64,000 nucleotides of DNA. It comes from Salinispora vitiensis (GTDB lineage: Bacteria; Actinomycetota; Actinomycetes; Mycobacteriales; Micromonosporaceae). Under the pieces are notes generated by a model. It searched no databases. It was not told where the DNA came from and was given only the letters and a program-made list of their open reading frames with translations. The position numbers were made by a program, and so were the translations under genes. Positions 8,112 to 17,799 of this stretch are shown in pieces. Position 1 is the first letter of the stretch. Each line of letters begins with the position of its first letter. The stretch spans positions 1,549,947 to 1,613,946 of the forward strand of contig NZ_KB900388.1 in assembly GCF_000378825.1 (NCBI RefSeq). Direction: 5' to 3'.

Positions 8112-9533
8112 TCATGGTTGGTCGTTGCGATCGTCGGGGACGAAGATTCCGTATCCGAAGTGGCTGAGTTGTCCGAGCAGCAGCGGCCCGGCGACCTCGT
8201 CGGGGAACTCCAGCCGCAGGCCGAGCCCCCTGCGTGCTTTGCCGAGATTCTCGGTCATGCGGTAGCGGCGGAACTCCAGCGCCCATCGGTTGGACAGTCC
8301 CTCGTCCGGTTCGGTCTGGGTGACCTCGGCCGCGCCGAGTCCTCGGTAGCCCAGCTCACGATGCACATCGGTGGTGAGGTACGTGTCGAGTGCCTCCCGT
8401 TTGCGGTACCGCACTGGCAGGTATGGGGTGAGGCTGCGCCACCGTCGCGCCGGCCCGCACAGCTCTGGCGCGACCTGGGCGACCGGTCCGGCGGCTTGCA
8501 GCAGCAGATCCGTGGCGGGGAAGCCCTTGACCTCGTACTCGTTCTCGGTGCGGCGGCTGCGCCGCCCGGAGACGCTGCGCACCCCGAGGATTGTCGCTAC
8601 CTCGGTCGGTGTCAGCCCCGCGGGTACCCACACGAGCAGGGCGCCGACGGTGGCGCCCCGGTGATGGCCATCAGGGATGGGCAGCCAGTGGGCATGCTGG
8701 TGATCGGTGGCGGCTCCGCCGTGGCCGAGCACGGCCTCACGGCCACCGTCCAGTCTGCGTGTGACCTGACGGTGCACTTCGTCGGCGAGCAGCACTGCGT
8801 GGGTGGCCTTGAACGGGGCCCGTGGCAGTACGGCGAACCGAAGCGCGTGCACGCCGCCGATCGGCTGTCGTGGTGGGGCCGTTGCCGTGTGGGTGGAGGT
8901 ACGGGCGTAGCTCAGCCACGTCGTCTCCGGTGGCATGGTACGCCGCTGTTTGCGGATGCCTACGGTGGTCAGTTCGAGGATCGGCCGGCGGATCGGACGA
9001 GCGGGGGCGAGCAGGCGTATCCGTTGCAGGCCGTTGGCTGCCGGGCGCCACCACGTGTCGTCTGGCGTCGGGGCGCTTTCGAGCAGCCGGGCCTCGCAAA
9101 CCGAGTCGGCCCGGCCGAGGTATGGCAGCAGTTCGGCCAGCTTGGCCAGCACTTGGCGCTGCTCGCCGGTCAGGTCCGTATCCCAGTGCACCAGCAGGTC
9201 CTCGTCTGGCGACACTGACAGGTACGGATCGAGTGTCAGGTCCGTCCCGCCTGTCTCGCCCTTCTTGTGGTCAAGGTCAGGCAGGTAGTGGCGGGTGTGT
9301 GCGGCGCGCGTGGGTGGCGTCCAGTACGACGGAGAGTCACCGAGGGCTTCGAGCAGCCCGTCCAGTACCGGAGCCGGTAGGTCCGGCCAGCGTGTGTACC
9401 AGGTCGCGACCAGGGCGCGCATGAGCCGCCACGGGGACGGCGGCCACTCCACTGCACCTTCGTTGACGCTCCGGTCCCATGGTGTGGCGTGGTATCGGCC
9501 CAGCGGGAAGCGGACCGCGAGGGTGATGCTCAT
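8112..9533 (-). CDS. csb2: Csb2: Cas5-Cas6 fusion of type I-G Cascade
   Basis: 473 aa, last gene of the cas operon, start overlapping the csb1 stop (ATGA). The N-terminal Cas5-like part begins SITLAVRFPLGRYHATPW and continues EWPPSPWRLMRALVATW, a hallmark of Csb2/GSU0054 proteins. The C-terminal half carries the Cas6-like glycine-rich segment GPLLLGQLSHFGYGIFVP near the end. In type I-G complexes this subunit caps the 5' handle and is thought to process the pre-crRNA. Length is normal and the frame intact. Confidence 0.9.
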   Translation of the reverse strand: MSITLAVRFPLGRYHATPWDRSVNEGAVEWPPSPWRLMRALVATWYTRWPDLPAPVLDGLLEALGDSPSYWTPPTRAAHTRHYLPDLDHKKGETGGTDLTLDPYLSVSPDEDLLVHWDTDLTGEQRQVLAKLAELLPYLGRADSVCEARLLESAPTPDDTWWRPAANGLQRIRLLAPARPIRRPILELTTVGIRKQRRTMPPETTWLSYARTSTHTATAPPRQPIGGVHALRFAVLPRAPFKATHAVLLADEVHRQVTRRLDGGREAVLGHGGAATDHQHAHWLPIPDGHHRGATVGALLVWVPAGLTPTEVATILGVRSVSGRRSRRTENEYEVKGFPATDLLLQAAGPVAQVAPELCGPARRWRSLTPYLPVRYRKREALDTYLTTDVHRELGYRGLGAAEVTQTEPDEGLSNRWALEFRRYRMTENLGKARRGLGLRLEFPDEVAGPLLLGQLSHFGYGIFVPDDRNDQP

Positions 9534-10453
9534 CCCTTGGCCCGTCCGGTCCAGGTGACCGTGGTGACCGGGGCAAGTTCGTCACCGCACTCCCCGAGGA
9601 GCTTGGCGACCCGACCGGCGGCGTCAGCGGTGTCCGGGCGCTCGCCCAACACCGCGACGATGTCAAGGTCGCAGGCGGTGCGCAGCCGCAACCCGCCGTC
9701 CAGCAGGCTGCCGATCTCGTAGTCGATCAACGCCGTCAGCAGGGCGGTGCCCGCCTTCGACAACCCGTACGAGCGCACCTGGGAGTGGTCGATGGCGAAG
9801 TAGGCGGTGATCCGGCCCGCGGTGTACTCTACCCGGTGGTGCGGCACCGTTCCGTAGCCCTCGGCGGTCGCACCGTCCTTGGCCTCGTTGATGACGACGT
9901 CGCGTTTGACGCCGCCGCTGACGGCTGGGCGCACGTCGTACGCCTCGATGAAACTGGTCACCGCGCGGGCGATCTTCGGCTGCCAGGGCCACGCCTTGCG
10001 GGCGAAGAAGACACCGTGCACCAGCGATACCGGGTCGAGCGCGAAGCAGGCACGCGCCACCGCGCGGTGGTCCAGTGGCCGTCCGGCCTGCAGGCCCAGG
10101 CGGCCACGCATCCAGTCCTCGCCCTTGACACCGTCGATCGTGCCGGACATGACGTACGCGGAGGCGAGCCGGTGGGCTTCCAGACGACTCGACGACAGAA
10201 ACGCGCCGGATCCGTCGACGACCTTGACGTATGGCAGGCCGGCCAGCGCCTCGGCTTGGTCCGCGCGGGCGTCGTCCCAGGTGGCGGCTTCCAGCCGGTT
10301 GGCCATTGACTGGGCCGACTCGACGAGCAGCGCGCGGCCGTCGCCCGAGTCGAACTCGGCGGCCCCGAGGTCGGGAAAGCCGGTCGGCTGGAATCGGGAG
10401 CCGACCAGCGGGCGCAGTTCGACCTTGAGCACCGTACGGGCGTTGGTGGTCAC
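9530..10453 (-). CDS. csb1: Csb1: Cas7-type backbone subunit of type I-G Cascade
   Basis: 307 aa. GTG at 10453 is chosen because it overlaps the csx17 stop (GTGA) and follows AGGAGAG; the longer upstream open frame is a shadow of csx17. Motifs of the GSU0053/Csb1 family are VLKVELRPLVGSRFQPTGFPDLGAAEF, LVESAQSMANRLE, PLVHGVFF-like SLVHGVFFARK and SYGLSKAG. Cas7 proteins polymerise along the crRNA spacer and bind target DNA. Single copy in the operon. Confidence 0.92.
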   Translation of the reverse strand: MTTNARTVLKVELRPLVGSRFQPTGFPDLGAAEFDSGDGRALLVESAQSMANRLEAATWDDARADQAEALAGLPYVKVVDGSGAFLSSSRLEAHRLASAYVMSGTIDGVKGEDWMRGRLGLQAGRPLDHRAVARACFALDPVSLVHGVFFARKAWPWQPKIARAVTSFIEAYDVRPAVSGGVKRDVVINEAKDGATAEGYGTVPHHRVEYTAGRITAYFAIDHSQVRSYGLSKAGTALLTALIDYEIGSLLDGGLRLRTACDLDIVAVLGERPDTADAAGRVAKLLGECGDELAPVTTVTWTGRAKG

Positions 10454-12624
10454 GAACTCTCCTCTACCAGTTGCGGGACGCTGTCGTCCGGGTTGTCGGG
10501 CATATGGGTGTCGGCGGCTTCTTCGGCGCGGATCGGTGTGGCGAGGTGGCATGCCAGCACCCGTTGCGGCTGCCGGCACCGGGGTACGAGCGCGGCGGCG
10601 ATGGCGACGCCGTCGGCGTGGATCTGCTCCGGTCGGGGTACGGCCCGCCAACCGGCCTGCCGTAGCCGGCGGACCGCGTCGTCGTGCACGGTGGTGAGCT
10701 GACCGGCGGCCAGCCGCGCCGCCCAGTCGGGGCCAAGCCCCAATCGAGGTGTGTCCCGTTCTCGGTCCAGCTTGGGGGCGAGACCGGCGGCGAACGGGTG
10801 TAACAGGCCGAGGGTGGGCATGGGCACCGGGGGCCGACCGGGGTCTGCCCATTCGTGGCGGACACCGTCCCAGCGCAGGGCGAGGCAGGCGCGCAGCCAC
10901 AGGTCGAGCAGGTCATCGTTGAGTTGACCCGGCGTGGCGAAGGCGTGCAGATCCGCGTCGGGGACCGCGATCCCGGTGCGGAAGGTCGGCGTGCCCCGAA
11001 ACGCGTCACTGTGGTGCCTCTCCTGGGTGGCGGTACGGCTGCGCCAGGTCAGCACGTCGGCCAACACCGTGCGCAGCGGCCGCAGGCCGTAGCCGGCGAT
11101 GACCGGGGTGTCCCGCCACCGCAGATCCGGGTCGATGGGCAACAGGATCTGTCGCATGCTCCGGGCCGGCTGGCGATCCGCGTCCGGGCCGGGACGGGTG
11201 GTGCAGGAGGCGATACCGACGGCGACCCGCAGTTCCGGGCATTCGGCCTCGCCGAGCACAGGAAGGAAATCGTGTGCCCACGGCGGCTTGCGTACCCTGG
11301 CGTTGTCCCGTGCCCGTCCGCTGCGCCCAACGGCCAGTTCCAGGTTGGTCACTGCCGCCAGCAGGCGAGCCAGCGACAGCGGACCGCCGTCGCGGGCGAA
11401 GGCCAGGTGCGCAGCGTCGAAGCCGCGCACGGCCCGGCCGACCGCCGTGGATGCCGCACCCCGGCGTAACCAGGACGCCCAGTCCTCCAGCCGCGCGGCG
11501 AGCCGCACCTCGGGACTGCTACGCACGGTGAGATGCTCGACCGGTACGGCCACGTAGGCCAGGCCGTTGCGCTGGTGCAGGCCGTATCGGACGAAGCCGG
11601 TCACCCCTCGGGCGACGCCCAGGGTTCGGGTGGCCGCGTAGAACTCGACGGCCTGCCGGGCTGGCCGTCCGCGCCAGGACGCCCTCGCCTCGGCGAAGAG
11701 CTGGCGGACCTCCGCAAGGGTGAATGGTTCCTCCCACACCGGCGCCCACACCTCGCCGCGAGATGTCTCCCCTGCGGCGCCGCTGGCCGAGCCGTCCGGC
11801 GCCGCGAATACCGTGAACGGCATCGCCGCCCGCCCGGCCGCGTGCTGGTGGCGACGAGTGGCGCTGGAGGCGAAGAGCAAGGCACCCTCGACCAGCAGGA
11901 TGAACTGCCACGGGTTCACGACCGAATCGGCTCCGCCGAACGGCGAGGAGCTGCGGCCGCCCGCCGCCGCCGGGTCGAACTGTCCCACCGGTGCGGGGTG
12001 CAACCGTTGCGTCTGTGTCCCGGCGACAAGGTCACGGGCCTGGCCGAGGGAACGCGCACGATCCCTGATCGCCGGATCGAGCACGTCCAGCAGGCGTTGG
12101 TGGAAGGTGGTGGAGAAGTCCAACCGGCCGTCGTTGCCCCCCGTGCCGAGCAGCGGCGGGAAGTGCACCTGGTCAGCGGCGAGTACCACGGCGGCATCGA
12201 TCCACGGCAGCAACTCGTCGGGGCAGCGGTTGCGGAACTCGCGGACGGCCCGTTCTTTCGTCCAGCCCGCCGACGATCGGTACTTCTCGCCGACAGAGGT
12301 GGCCGCCGGCAGCGCGCGGCGAAACACGTCCAGCCGCGGAGAGGGATGCGCGGCTAACGCGGCGAGGGTCTGCTTCGGGGTTCTGTCTTTGGCACCGAAT
12401 CCGCTGCCCTCGTTCCAAGGGCTGAGCACCGGCGTGGGCACATACTGGTCAACCAACCACGCCGCGGTGTCCTCCACCGTCGTGGTCAGGACCAGCCCGC
12501 CGTCGGTCCACCGGGCGGTGAGATTCGGGTCGGCCTGCTCACCAAGCATGCGGATCAGGCCCAGCCCGGCGAGGTAGGAGGCCAGCGGAGCCGGACGCAA
12601 CCCGGGTAGGACATGGCGGGCCAT
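10450..12624 (-). CDS. csx17: Csx17 (Cas8g), large subunit of type I-G Cascade
   Basis: 724 aa. ATG at 12624 overlaps the cas3 stop (TGATG), and a TTG one codon earlier is less likely. The N-terminus HVLPGLRPAPLASYLAGLGLIRML is the classic Csx17 opening, and WNEGSGF and NPWQFILLVEGALLFA are also conserved. By analogy with other Cas8 subunits it should recognise the PAM and recruit Cas3. Length matches the family. No frameshift seen. Confidence 0.92.
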   Translation of the reverse strand: MARHVLPGLRPAPLASYLAGLGLIRMLGEQADPNLTARWTDGGLVLTTTVEDTAAWLVDQYVPTPVLSPWNEGSGFGAKDRTPKQTLAALAAHPSPRLDVFRRALPAATSVGEKYRSSAGWTKERAVREFRNRCPDELLPWIDAAVVLAADQVHFPPLLGTGGNDGRLDFSTTFHQRLLDVLDPAIRDRARSLGQARDLVAGTQTQRLHPAPVGQFDPAAAGGRSSSPFGGADSVVNPWQFILLVEGALLFASSATRRHQHAAGRAAMPFTVFAAPDGSASGAAGETSRGEVWAPVWEEPFTLAEVRQLFAEARASWRGRPARQAVEFYAATRTLGVARGVTGFVRYGLHQRNGLAYVAVPVEHLTVRSSPEVRLAARLEDWASWLRRGAASTAVGRAVRGFDAAHLAFARDGGPLSLARLLAAVTNLELAVGRSGRARDNARVRKPPWAHDFLPVLGEAECPELRVAVGIASCTTRPGPDADRQPARSMRQILLPIDPDLRWRDTPVIAGYGLRPLRTVLADVLTWRSRTATQERHHSDAFRGTPTFRTGIAVPDADLHAFATPGQLNDDLLDLWLRACLALRWDGVRHEWADPGRPPVPMPTLGLLHPFAAGLAPKLDRERDTPRLGLGPDWAARLAAGQLTTVHDDAVRRLRQAGWRAVPRPEQIHADGVAIAAALVPRCRQPQRVLACHLATPIRAEEAADTHMPDNPDDSVPQLVEESS

Positions 12625-15023
12625 CAAGCTGCCTCCCCCATACCGGCGCTGGCCCGCCAGTCAGCGACCCTTACCAGAGTCTCCAAATACGCGAGGACGA
12701 ACGGGCCGTACCGGTCGCGCAGCTCGAGGGCCGTGCGGGTCCAGGAACTGTCGCCGCCGAAGCTGAACTGGTCGAGGTCGACGGTCAACTCCCCGGCCGG
12801 CTGGCCGAGCAGGTCGGGGACCTGTACGGTTTCGCCGTTCTTGAGACCGAGCAGCGTCTCGGCGTCGGTGTCATCGGGTCCACGTACCTGAAGTCGCAGC
12901 TTGCCGTGGTGCGCAAGCACGAGGTAGCGAACCAGGTCCGGGACGTCGGCGCTCTCCAGCAGAGCGCGCAGCGGCCCGTCCAGCAGGAGAAGGGAGACCA
13001 GTTCGTGTCGAAAACTGCCGTCCCGGGGAAAGTTCAGCCGTCCGTTGACGGCCGATTTCGCCCACGGCCGGCCCAACTCGACCCGTTCCCGCTCCTCCCT
13101 CGGCGCGAGCGCGCACAACGCCTCCTGCCAGGCATCGTGGCACTTGCCGGCATCGTGCGCGTACCCGGCGGCTACCACCGCCCGCTTCACCGCGGCCGGC
13201 AGTGACGGCTGGAGCGCGGCGAGCAGCGCCTCGCACTGCCCACGCACGTCGTCGCTGTGCTGATCCAGCGGCAGCCACTCCCGCTGGGCGACACTCGCGT
13301 CGTCCTGCTGGTAGGCATCCTCGCCGCCCGAGGCCGGATCGGTGCCGGCGGCGGGATTCGGCCTGGCGTCCAGCGACGGGCAGTCGGCCACGGGCTTCTT
13401 GACCGACGAGTCGAGGCCGACCTGCGGGTCGTACCCGCCGTACTTGGCCGACACGACCAGCACCTCGCCTGGCCTGGCCGGCTGGCCTTCGGTGACCTGC
13501 GCCCACTGGCCGGCAGCCTGGTCGAAGCGCCACACGACCGCGCCCCGGTTACGCAGCGCCTTCAGCTCGCCGAGCGGCACCCGGCAACGCCACTCGGCCG
13601 GTGGCGCTTTCGCCTCAGCCGGCGGCCGGCCGGTGGTGTCGGTCGGCGTCCAGTCCCCCCAGGCGAGCTGCACATCCAGGTCGTCGGCGTCACGCACGTA
13701 AGGTGCGACGTCCAGATCGGCACCGGCGAGGTCGGGGGCCGTGTCGAATAAACTGAGCAGGTCCCCTCGGCGGATGACCGAGATCTCCGGTTCAGTGACC
13801 GCCACCTGTCGGGCCAGCAGCTCCTCCCCCGTGACACCGACCCCCTCCAGCCCGGCCAACTCGTCGACCGCCGCCTCAATGTCAGCCCGTTCATACGGGC
13901 TATGCTTCGCCGGCGGCAGCCACCACAGCTCGGCGTAAGCCACCCGCCCCGTCCGGTTACACCGCCCAGCGCGCTGCACCACAGACGGCCACGGCGCCGC
14001 CTCGGTGACCAGCACCGCCGCGCTGATGTCCACACCCGCTTCGACAACCTGCGTGGAGACGACGATTCGGCCGAGCTCGCCAGGCTCGGCGACTACCTGC
14101 CCAACCAGCCGCTCACGCTCGACACCACGGAACCGGGAATGCAGTAACGTACGGGGCGCTGCGCTATCGCGAAGCGCGGTGTAAACGCCTCTGGCGGTGG
14201 CCACCGTGTTGACCACGACGAGGGTCAACGTGCCCGGCCGGTGTCGATCCCGCACCGCCCCAGCAATCGCCTTGTGATCACCTGGCTCGGCCGGCAACCG
14301 GCGGATCGTCCGCTTAGCGTTCAGCCTCGTCGCCAGCTCACCAACCCGTTCCTCCGGAACGATACGCAAAACATCGCCGATGCCGGGCAGCGGATTGTCC
14401 ACCGTGTCCAACAGCGATTCGGAAACTGTGGCCGACATGCACGTCAACGCCAACGGCTCCGCCGTCGGCCATCCACTCCCCGCTGCCGCCACAAACCCAG
14501 CGAGCTGACGCAACGTCGTCGTCGACTCCCGGCAAAGCTGAACCTCATCGATGATCCACTGCGCACCGTTGGTCACCAACGCGAAGTCGATCGGATACAC
14601 GGCCCGACTGATGCCATAGCCCCGGTTGAGCGCCTTACTGACCAACGAGTCGACCGTACCCACCACAATCGCGGGACGGTGCATGTCCAACCGCCACTGA
14701 CGCTGGGTGCGCCCTTCACCCCCCATCACCACATGCAGGGCAACTTCATCGGAAAGGCCGAGACTGGTTAACCATCTGCGAACCTCAGCAGCCACCTGCT
14801 CGACCAACGTGCGCTGCGGCAGAGCGAAGACCAGCCGTCGCGGCGTGCCTTCCCGCACAGGGCCGTGCAGCCGCCGCCACAACCACGCCAAAATGACAGC
14901 CGTCTTACCCGAACCGGTCGGCGCCTGAACCACCGCCGGTAGACCATCGCGCGCTAGCCGAGCCTGATAACCGTACGGAGGCACACCGGTCGCTTGCTCG
15001 AAAAAGGCCTCAAAAGAGGGCAT
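12624..15023 (-). CDS. cas3: Cas3 helicase-nuclease, type I-G arrangement (helicase then HD)
   Basis: 799 aa; ATG at 15023 preferred because AGGGAG sits 5 nt upstream (TTG at 15038 is in frame but poorer). N-terminal SF2 helicase: Walker A APTGSGKT at residues 34-41, DEVQ near 160, motif III MSAT, motif VI QRAGRCNRTG. The HD nuclease is at the C-terminus, with YAHDAGK near residue 621 and LAHHGKLR near 706. This reversed order is typical of type I-G and not of types I-A to I-F. It unwinds and degrades DNA bound by Cascade. First gene of a four-gene overlapping operon. Confidence 0.95.
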   Translation of the reverse strand: MPSFEAFFEQATGVPPYGYQARLARDGLPAVVQAPTGSGKTAVILAWLWRRLHGPVREGTPRRLVFALPQRTLVEQVAAEVRRWLTSLGLSDEVALHVVMGGEGRTQRQWRLDMHRPAIVVGTVDSLVSKALNRGYGISRAVYPIDFALVTNGAQWIIDEVQLCRESTTTLRQLAGFVAAAGSGWPTAEPLALTCMSATVSESLLDTVDNPLPGIGDVLRIVPEERVGELATRLNAKRTIRRLPAEPGDHKAIAGAVRDRHRPGTLTLVVVNTVATARGVYTALRDSAAPRTLLHSRFRGVERERLVGQVVAEPGELGRIVVSTQVVEAGVDISAAVLVTEAAPWPSVVQRAGRCNRTGRVAYAELWWLPPAKHSPYERADIEAAVDELAGLEGVGVTGEELLARQVAVTEPEISVIRRGDLLSLFDTAPDLAGADLDVAPYVRDADDLDVQLAWGDWTPTDTTGRPPAEAKAPPAEWRCRVPLGELKALRNRGAVVWRFDQAAGQWAQVTEGQPARPGEVLVVSAKYGGYDPQVGLDSSVKKPVADCPSLDARPNPAAGTDPASGGEDAYQQDDASVAQREWLPLDQHSDDVRGQCEALLAALQPSLPAAVKRAVVAAGYAHDAGKCHDAWQEALCALAPREERERVELGRPWAKSAVNGRLNFPRDGSFRHELVSLLLLDGPLRALLESADVPDLVRYLVLAHHGKLRLQVRGPDDTDAETLLGLKNGETVQVPDLLGQPAGELTVDLDQFSFGGDSSWTRTALELRDRYGPFVLAYLETLVRVADWRASAGMGEAA

Positions 15024-15419
15024 CGACACTCCCTGCAAGGGGGCGGAGTTCGGTGGAGGTCACCCGCATCGCTACTTACCCGAGGACCTTGACGAACGGT
15101 CAATCTACTCTGAATTTCCTGCATACCTGTCGCGCGACCTGCATCTAATCTACGTCCGATTGCCGACAGAAAGATCGGAGCCCTGACCTAGGGCCAGGGA
15201 CATGCATCCGATCCACAAGAGGTCGCACGACCTGCATCGCCCCAACGGAGCACGGCACCGTCACAAACAGAGCCGGGACTGAGCGACACCGGAAGAAGGT
15301 AGCAGCACTGGACCGACCTTCGCTTGACGCGCGACTCTACTCGCCCACACCTCCCCCGCGAGTACGAGCGGCGGCGACACACAGACCAACAGCTACCCAT
15401 CCACTCCCCGAAAGGACCA
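15024..15419. promoter_or_regulatory. Cas3 upstream region with a direct repeat; no gene
   Basis: Non-coding interval of 396 bp between cas3 and array 2. It contains a 17-bp near-perfect direct repeat GTCGCGCGACCTGCATC (15129-15145) and GTCGCACGACCTGCATC (15223-15239), and an imperfect hairpin CCCTGACC-TAG-GGCCAGGG (15181-15199). The cas operon promoter must lie here, and the repeats are candidate binding sites for a regulator of cas expression. No clear -10/-35 pair could be singled out. Confidence 0.45.
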
Positions 15420-16274
15420 GCCGCAATGGACACCGACCGCTACCGACCGGTAAAGGCATGGCATGCCGGGGAGGACGCAGACCACATCGCTCGTCGCCGC
15501 AATGGAGAGCAACCACTATGGGCCGATGGAGAGACCTGGACGCCCACACCCACCGGCTGGAACACCACAAGGCCGCAATGGAGACCGGCCGCTACGAGCC
15601 AGTGAAGGCCGAAGCCGACCGCGGTCACGGAGGCCGTACCGTTGGGCTTGCCGCAATGGAGACCGACCGCTACGGGCCAGTGAAGGGCAGGGCAGCATCC
15701 TCGTCCCCGTTGGGGTCTTCGCAGCCGCAATGGAGACCGACCGCTACGGGCGGTGAAGGCGTACTCGGCGAGCCCGGAACCGTGGCGCCGGTAACGCCGC
15801 AATGGAAACCGACCGCTACGGGCCGGTGAAGGTGCCACGGCTGGCTACCCCGTGGCAGGACACCGTCTCGCCGCAATGGAGACCGACCGCTACGGGCCGG
15901 TGAAGGCCCGTTTCGAGGTCGTGCACATAGCTCTTGCCGCAGCCGCAATGGAGACCGACCGCTACGGGCCGGTGAAGGGCGGTCGGCAGCGTCGGGTTGT
16001 CGGCGAGCCGGAAACTGCCGCAATGGAGACCGACCGCTACGGGCCGGTGAAGGACGACCTGGTCGGATCCGGCCGTTGAGCCGGAGGTCGGGCCGCAATG
16101 GAGACCGACCGCTACGGGCCGGTGAAGGCTGTTCGACGCCGAAACCACCATCGACCTGGACTGGCCGCAATGGAGACCGACCGCTACGGGCCGGTGAAGG
16201 AACGGTGGTGGTGCACGTGGCAGGGAGCGTCACAGCGGCCGCAATGGAGACCGACCGCTACGGGCCGGTGAAGG
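15420..16274 (-). CRISPR. CRISPR array 2: 12 repeats, degenerate at the left end
   Basis: Repeat units start at 15420, 15496, 15572, 15650, 15724, 15796, 15870, 15942, 16017, 16092, 16164 and 16238. The seven from about 15870 rightward match array 1 exactly. Those at 15420 and 15496 carry many changes, 15572 and 15650 a few, 15724 lacks one base and 15796 has one substitution. Decay at the left and the leader copy on the right give the same leftward orientation as array 1. Spacers are 35-42 nt. Confidence 0.95.
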
Positions 16275-16698
16275 GGCTCGGGAGCAGCGAGGATAGCCAC
16301 CCATCATTGGCTAGACACTGACCGCCTGCCCGAATTGCTACTTTGGCCCCCATTCTGAAGCTCGGAACCTACGGCGCATGGAGCACCCACTTCAGGTTCC
16401 TAGATCAACTGCAAGGTACTTACAGAAAGCGAGCGCGCGTTTTGTGAAGTTGTCAAGGTTCGAGCCCCGGGCCAGACCGATTGTGATTCACGAGCTGCCA
16501 TTGAACTGATCCCAGCAAGGAACGGACGCTGAATCCATAGCCCCGACACCGCGTCAGGCCTGCACGGGAGGTCGCGACACAGAACTTCTGGGTTGGCCGC
16601 CGCAACCGCCTTCTTCGCCCCGCCCTTGGACGCCACCCTCGCCCCTTCTCCCGGTTGCCGTCCGAAAATTCTATTGGTGGGCCGGGTAGGCGACAGAC
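16275..16698 (-). promoter_or_regulatory. Leader-like sequence of CRISPR array 2, cut by an IS
   Basis: Second copy of the 421-bp sequence that follows array 1. Identity ends at 16698 (GGCGACAGAC), where ISAs1-related DNA begins, so anything upstream of this point in the original leader has been displaced. The array-proximal part is intact. Confidence 0.7.
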
Positions 16699-16737
16699 CA
16701 GGGTCATTGCGTTGTCGGGTAGCTGCTGGTCACGACG

Positions 16738-17799
16738 GTGATCCGGTTCTGTGATCGGCGGTTGGCTTGGCGGGTGGCGCGGGCGATGTTGGCGGTGGCG
16801 GTCTGCGCCGTCATGGCCGGGGCGTCGTCGTTCGCCGCAGTCACGGACTGGCTGCACGACCTGGACGAACAGGCCCAGCGTCGGCTCGGGTTCACTGCAG
16901 GAGTGCCGGTCGGCAGCACTGTCTGGCGGCTGCTGACGCGCCTGGACGACGTGCTGCTCGGCACCGTCCTGGTCAGCTGGCTGCGTACCCGCACTCCCGT
17001 CGAGGTGACCACACCGCGGCGGTACCGCACGGTGGTCGCCATCGACGGCAAGACGCTACGCGGCGCCCGCACCGGCGGCGGCCGTCAGGTGCATCTGCTG
17101 TCCGCCCTGGACACCACCACCGGGATCGTGCTCGCCCAGGTCACCGTGGACACGAAGAGCGATGAGATCACGTCGTTCGCCCCGCTGCTCAACGCCGTCG
17201 AACAGGTTCTCGGCTCCCTGGCCGGGGTGCTGTTCATCGCCGACGCCCTGCACACCCAGACCGGACACGCCGACGAGGTCACCGCCCGCCGAGCGCACCT
17301 GCTCGTGCAGGTAAAGGCCAACCAGCCGACTCTGTTCAAGCAGCTCAAACGACTGCCTTGGGCGCAGATCCCGGCCGGTGACCGCACCCACGACCGCGGT
17401 CACGGCCGCCGTGAGACCCGCACCGTCAAAGCCGTCACCGTCGCCACCCCCGGCGGCATCACCTTCCCACACGCCCAACAGGCCGTCCGGATCACCCGCA
17501 CCCGTATCGCCGCTGGTAAGACCAGCCGCGATACCGCCTACCTGACCGTGTCACTCCCCGCAGGCCAAGCCCTACCCCGCGGCCTGCAGAGCTGGATCCG
17601 CCGCCACTGGCACATCGAGAACAAGATCCACCACGTCCGCGACGTGACGTTCCGTTAAGACCTCCCCCAAGCCCGGACAGGCACCGGACCCGCCGTCATC
17701 GCGATCCTGCGTAACACCGCGATCGGCCGGCACCGCACCGCCGGCGCGACCAACATCGCCCGCGCCACCCGCCAAGCCAACCGCCGATCACACGATCTG
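16738..17799 (+). pseudogene. ISAs1-family transposase, disrupted
   Basis: The DDE transposase core is clear: VVAIDGKTLRGAR, the HLLSALDTTTGIVL segment, FIADALHTQ, LLVQVKANQPTLF and the C-terminal RRHWHIENKIHHVRDVTFR. TAA at 17656-17658 replaces the usual Glu codon after DVTFR; the frame then continues DLPQARTGTGPAVIAILRN and so on, so one nonsense change truncates the protein. The N-terminus is also abnormal. Its coding DNA (16751-16792) is an exact 42-bp inverted copy of its own 3' end (17750-17791), replacing the normal opening. Inactive element. Confidence 0.8.
16751..17791. repeat. Perfect 42-bp inverted repeat flanking the ISAs1 pseudogene
   Basis: 16751-16792 is the exact reverse complement of 17750-17791. 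This is far longer than normal ISAs1 terminal repeats, and both copies encode transposase C-terminal sequence (NIARATRQANRRS). It looks like a fold-back or inverted-duplication event, perhaps between two IS copies. Confidence 0.85.

Noticed and set aside
9530..10900. 456-codon frame over csb1
   Set aside because: The first 149 codons are antisense-like shadow of csx17; the GTG at 10453 overlapping the csx17 stop is the real start.
15024..15419. A cas1, cas2 or cas4 gene hidden between cas3 and array 2
   Set aside because: No frame in this interval or around array 1 has any Cas1, Cas2 or Cas4 motif.
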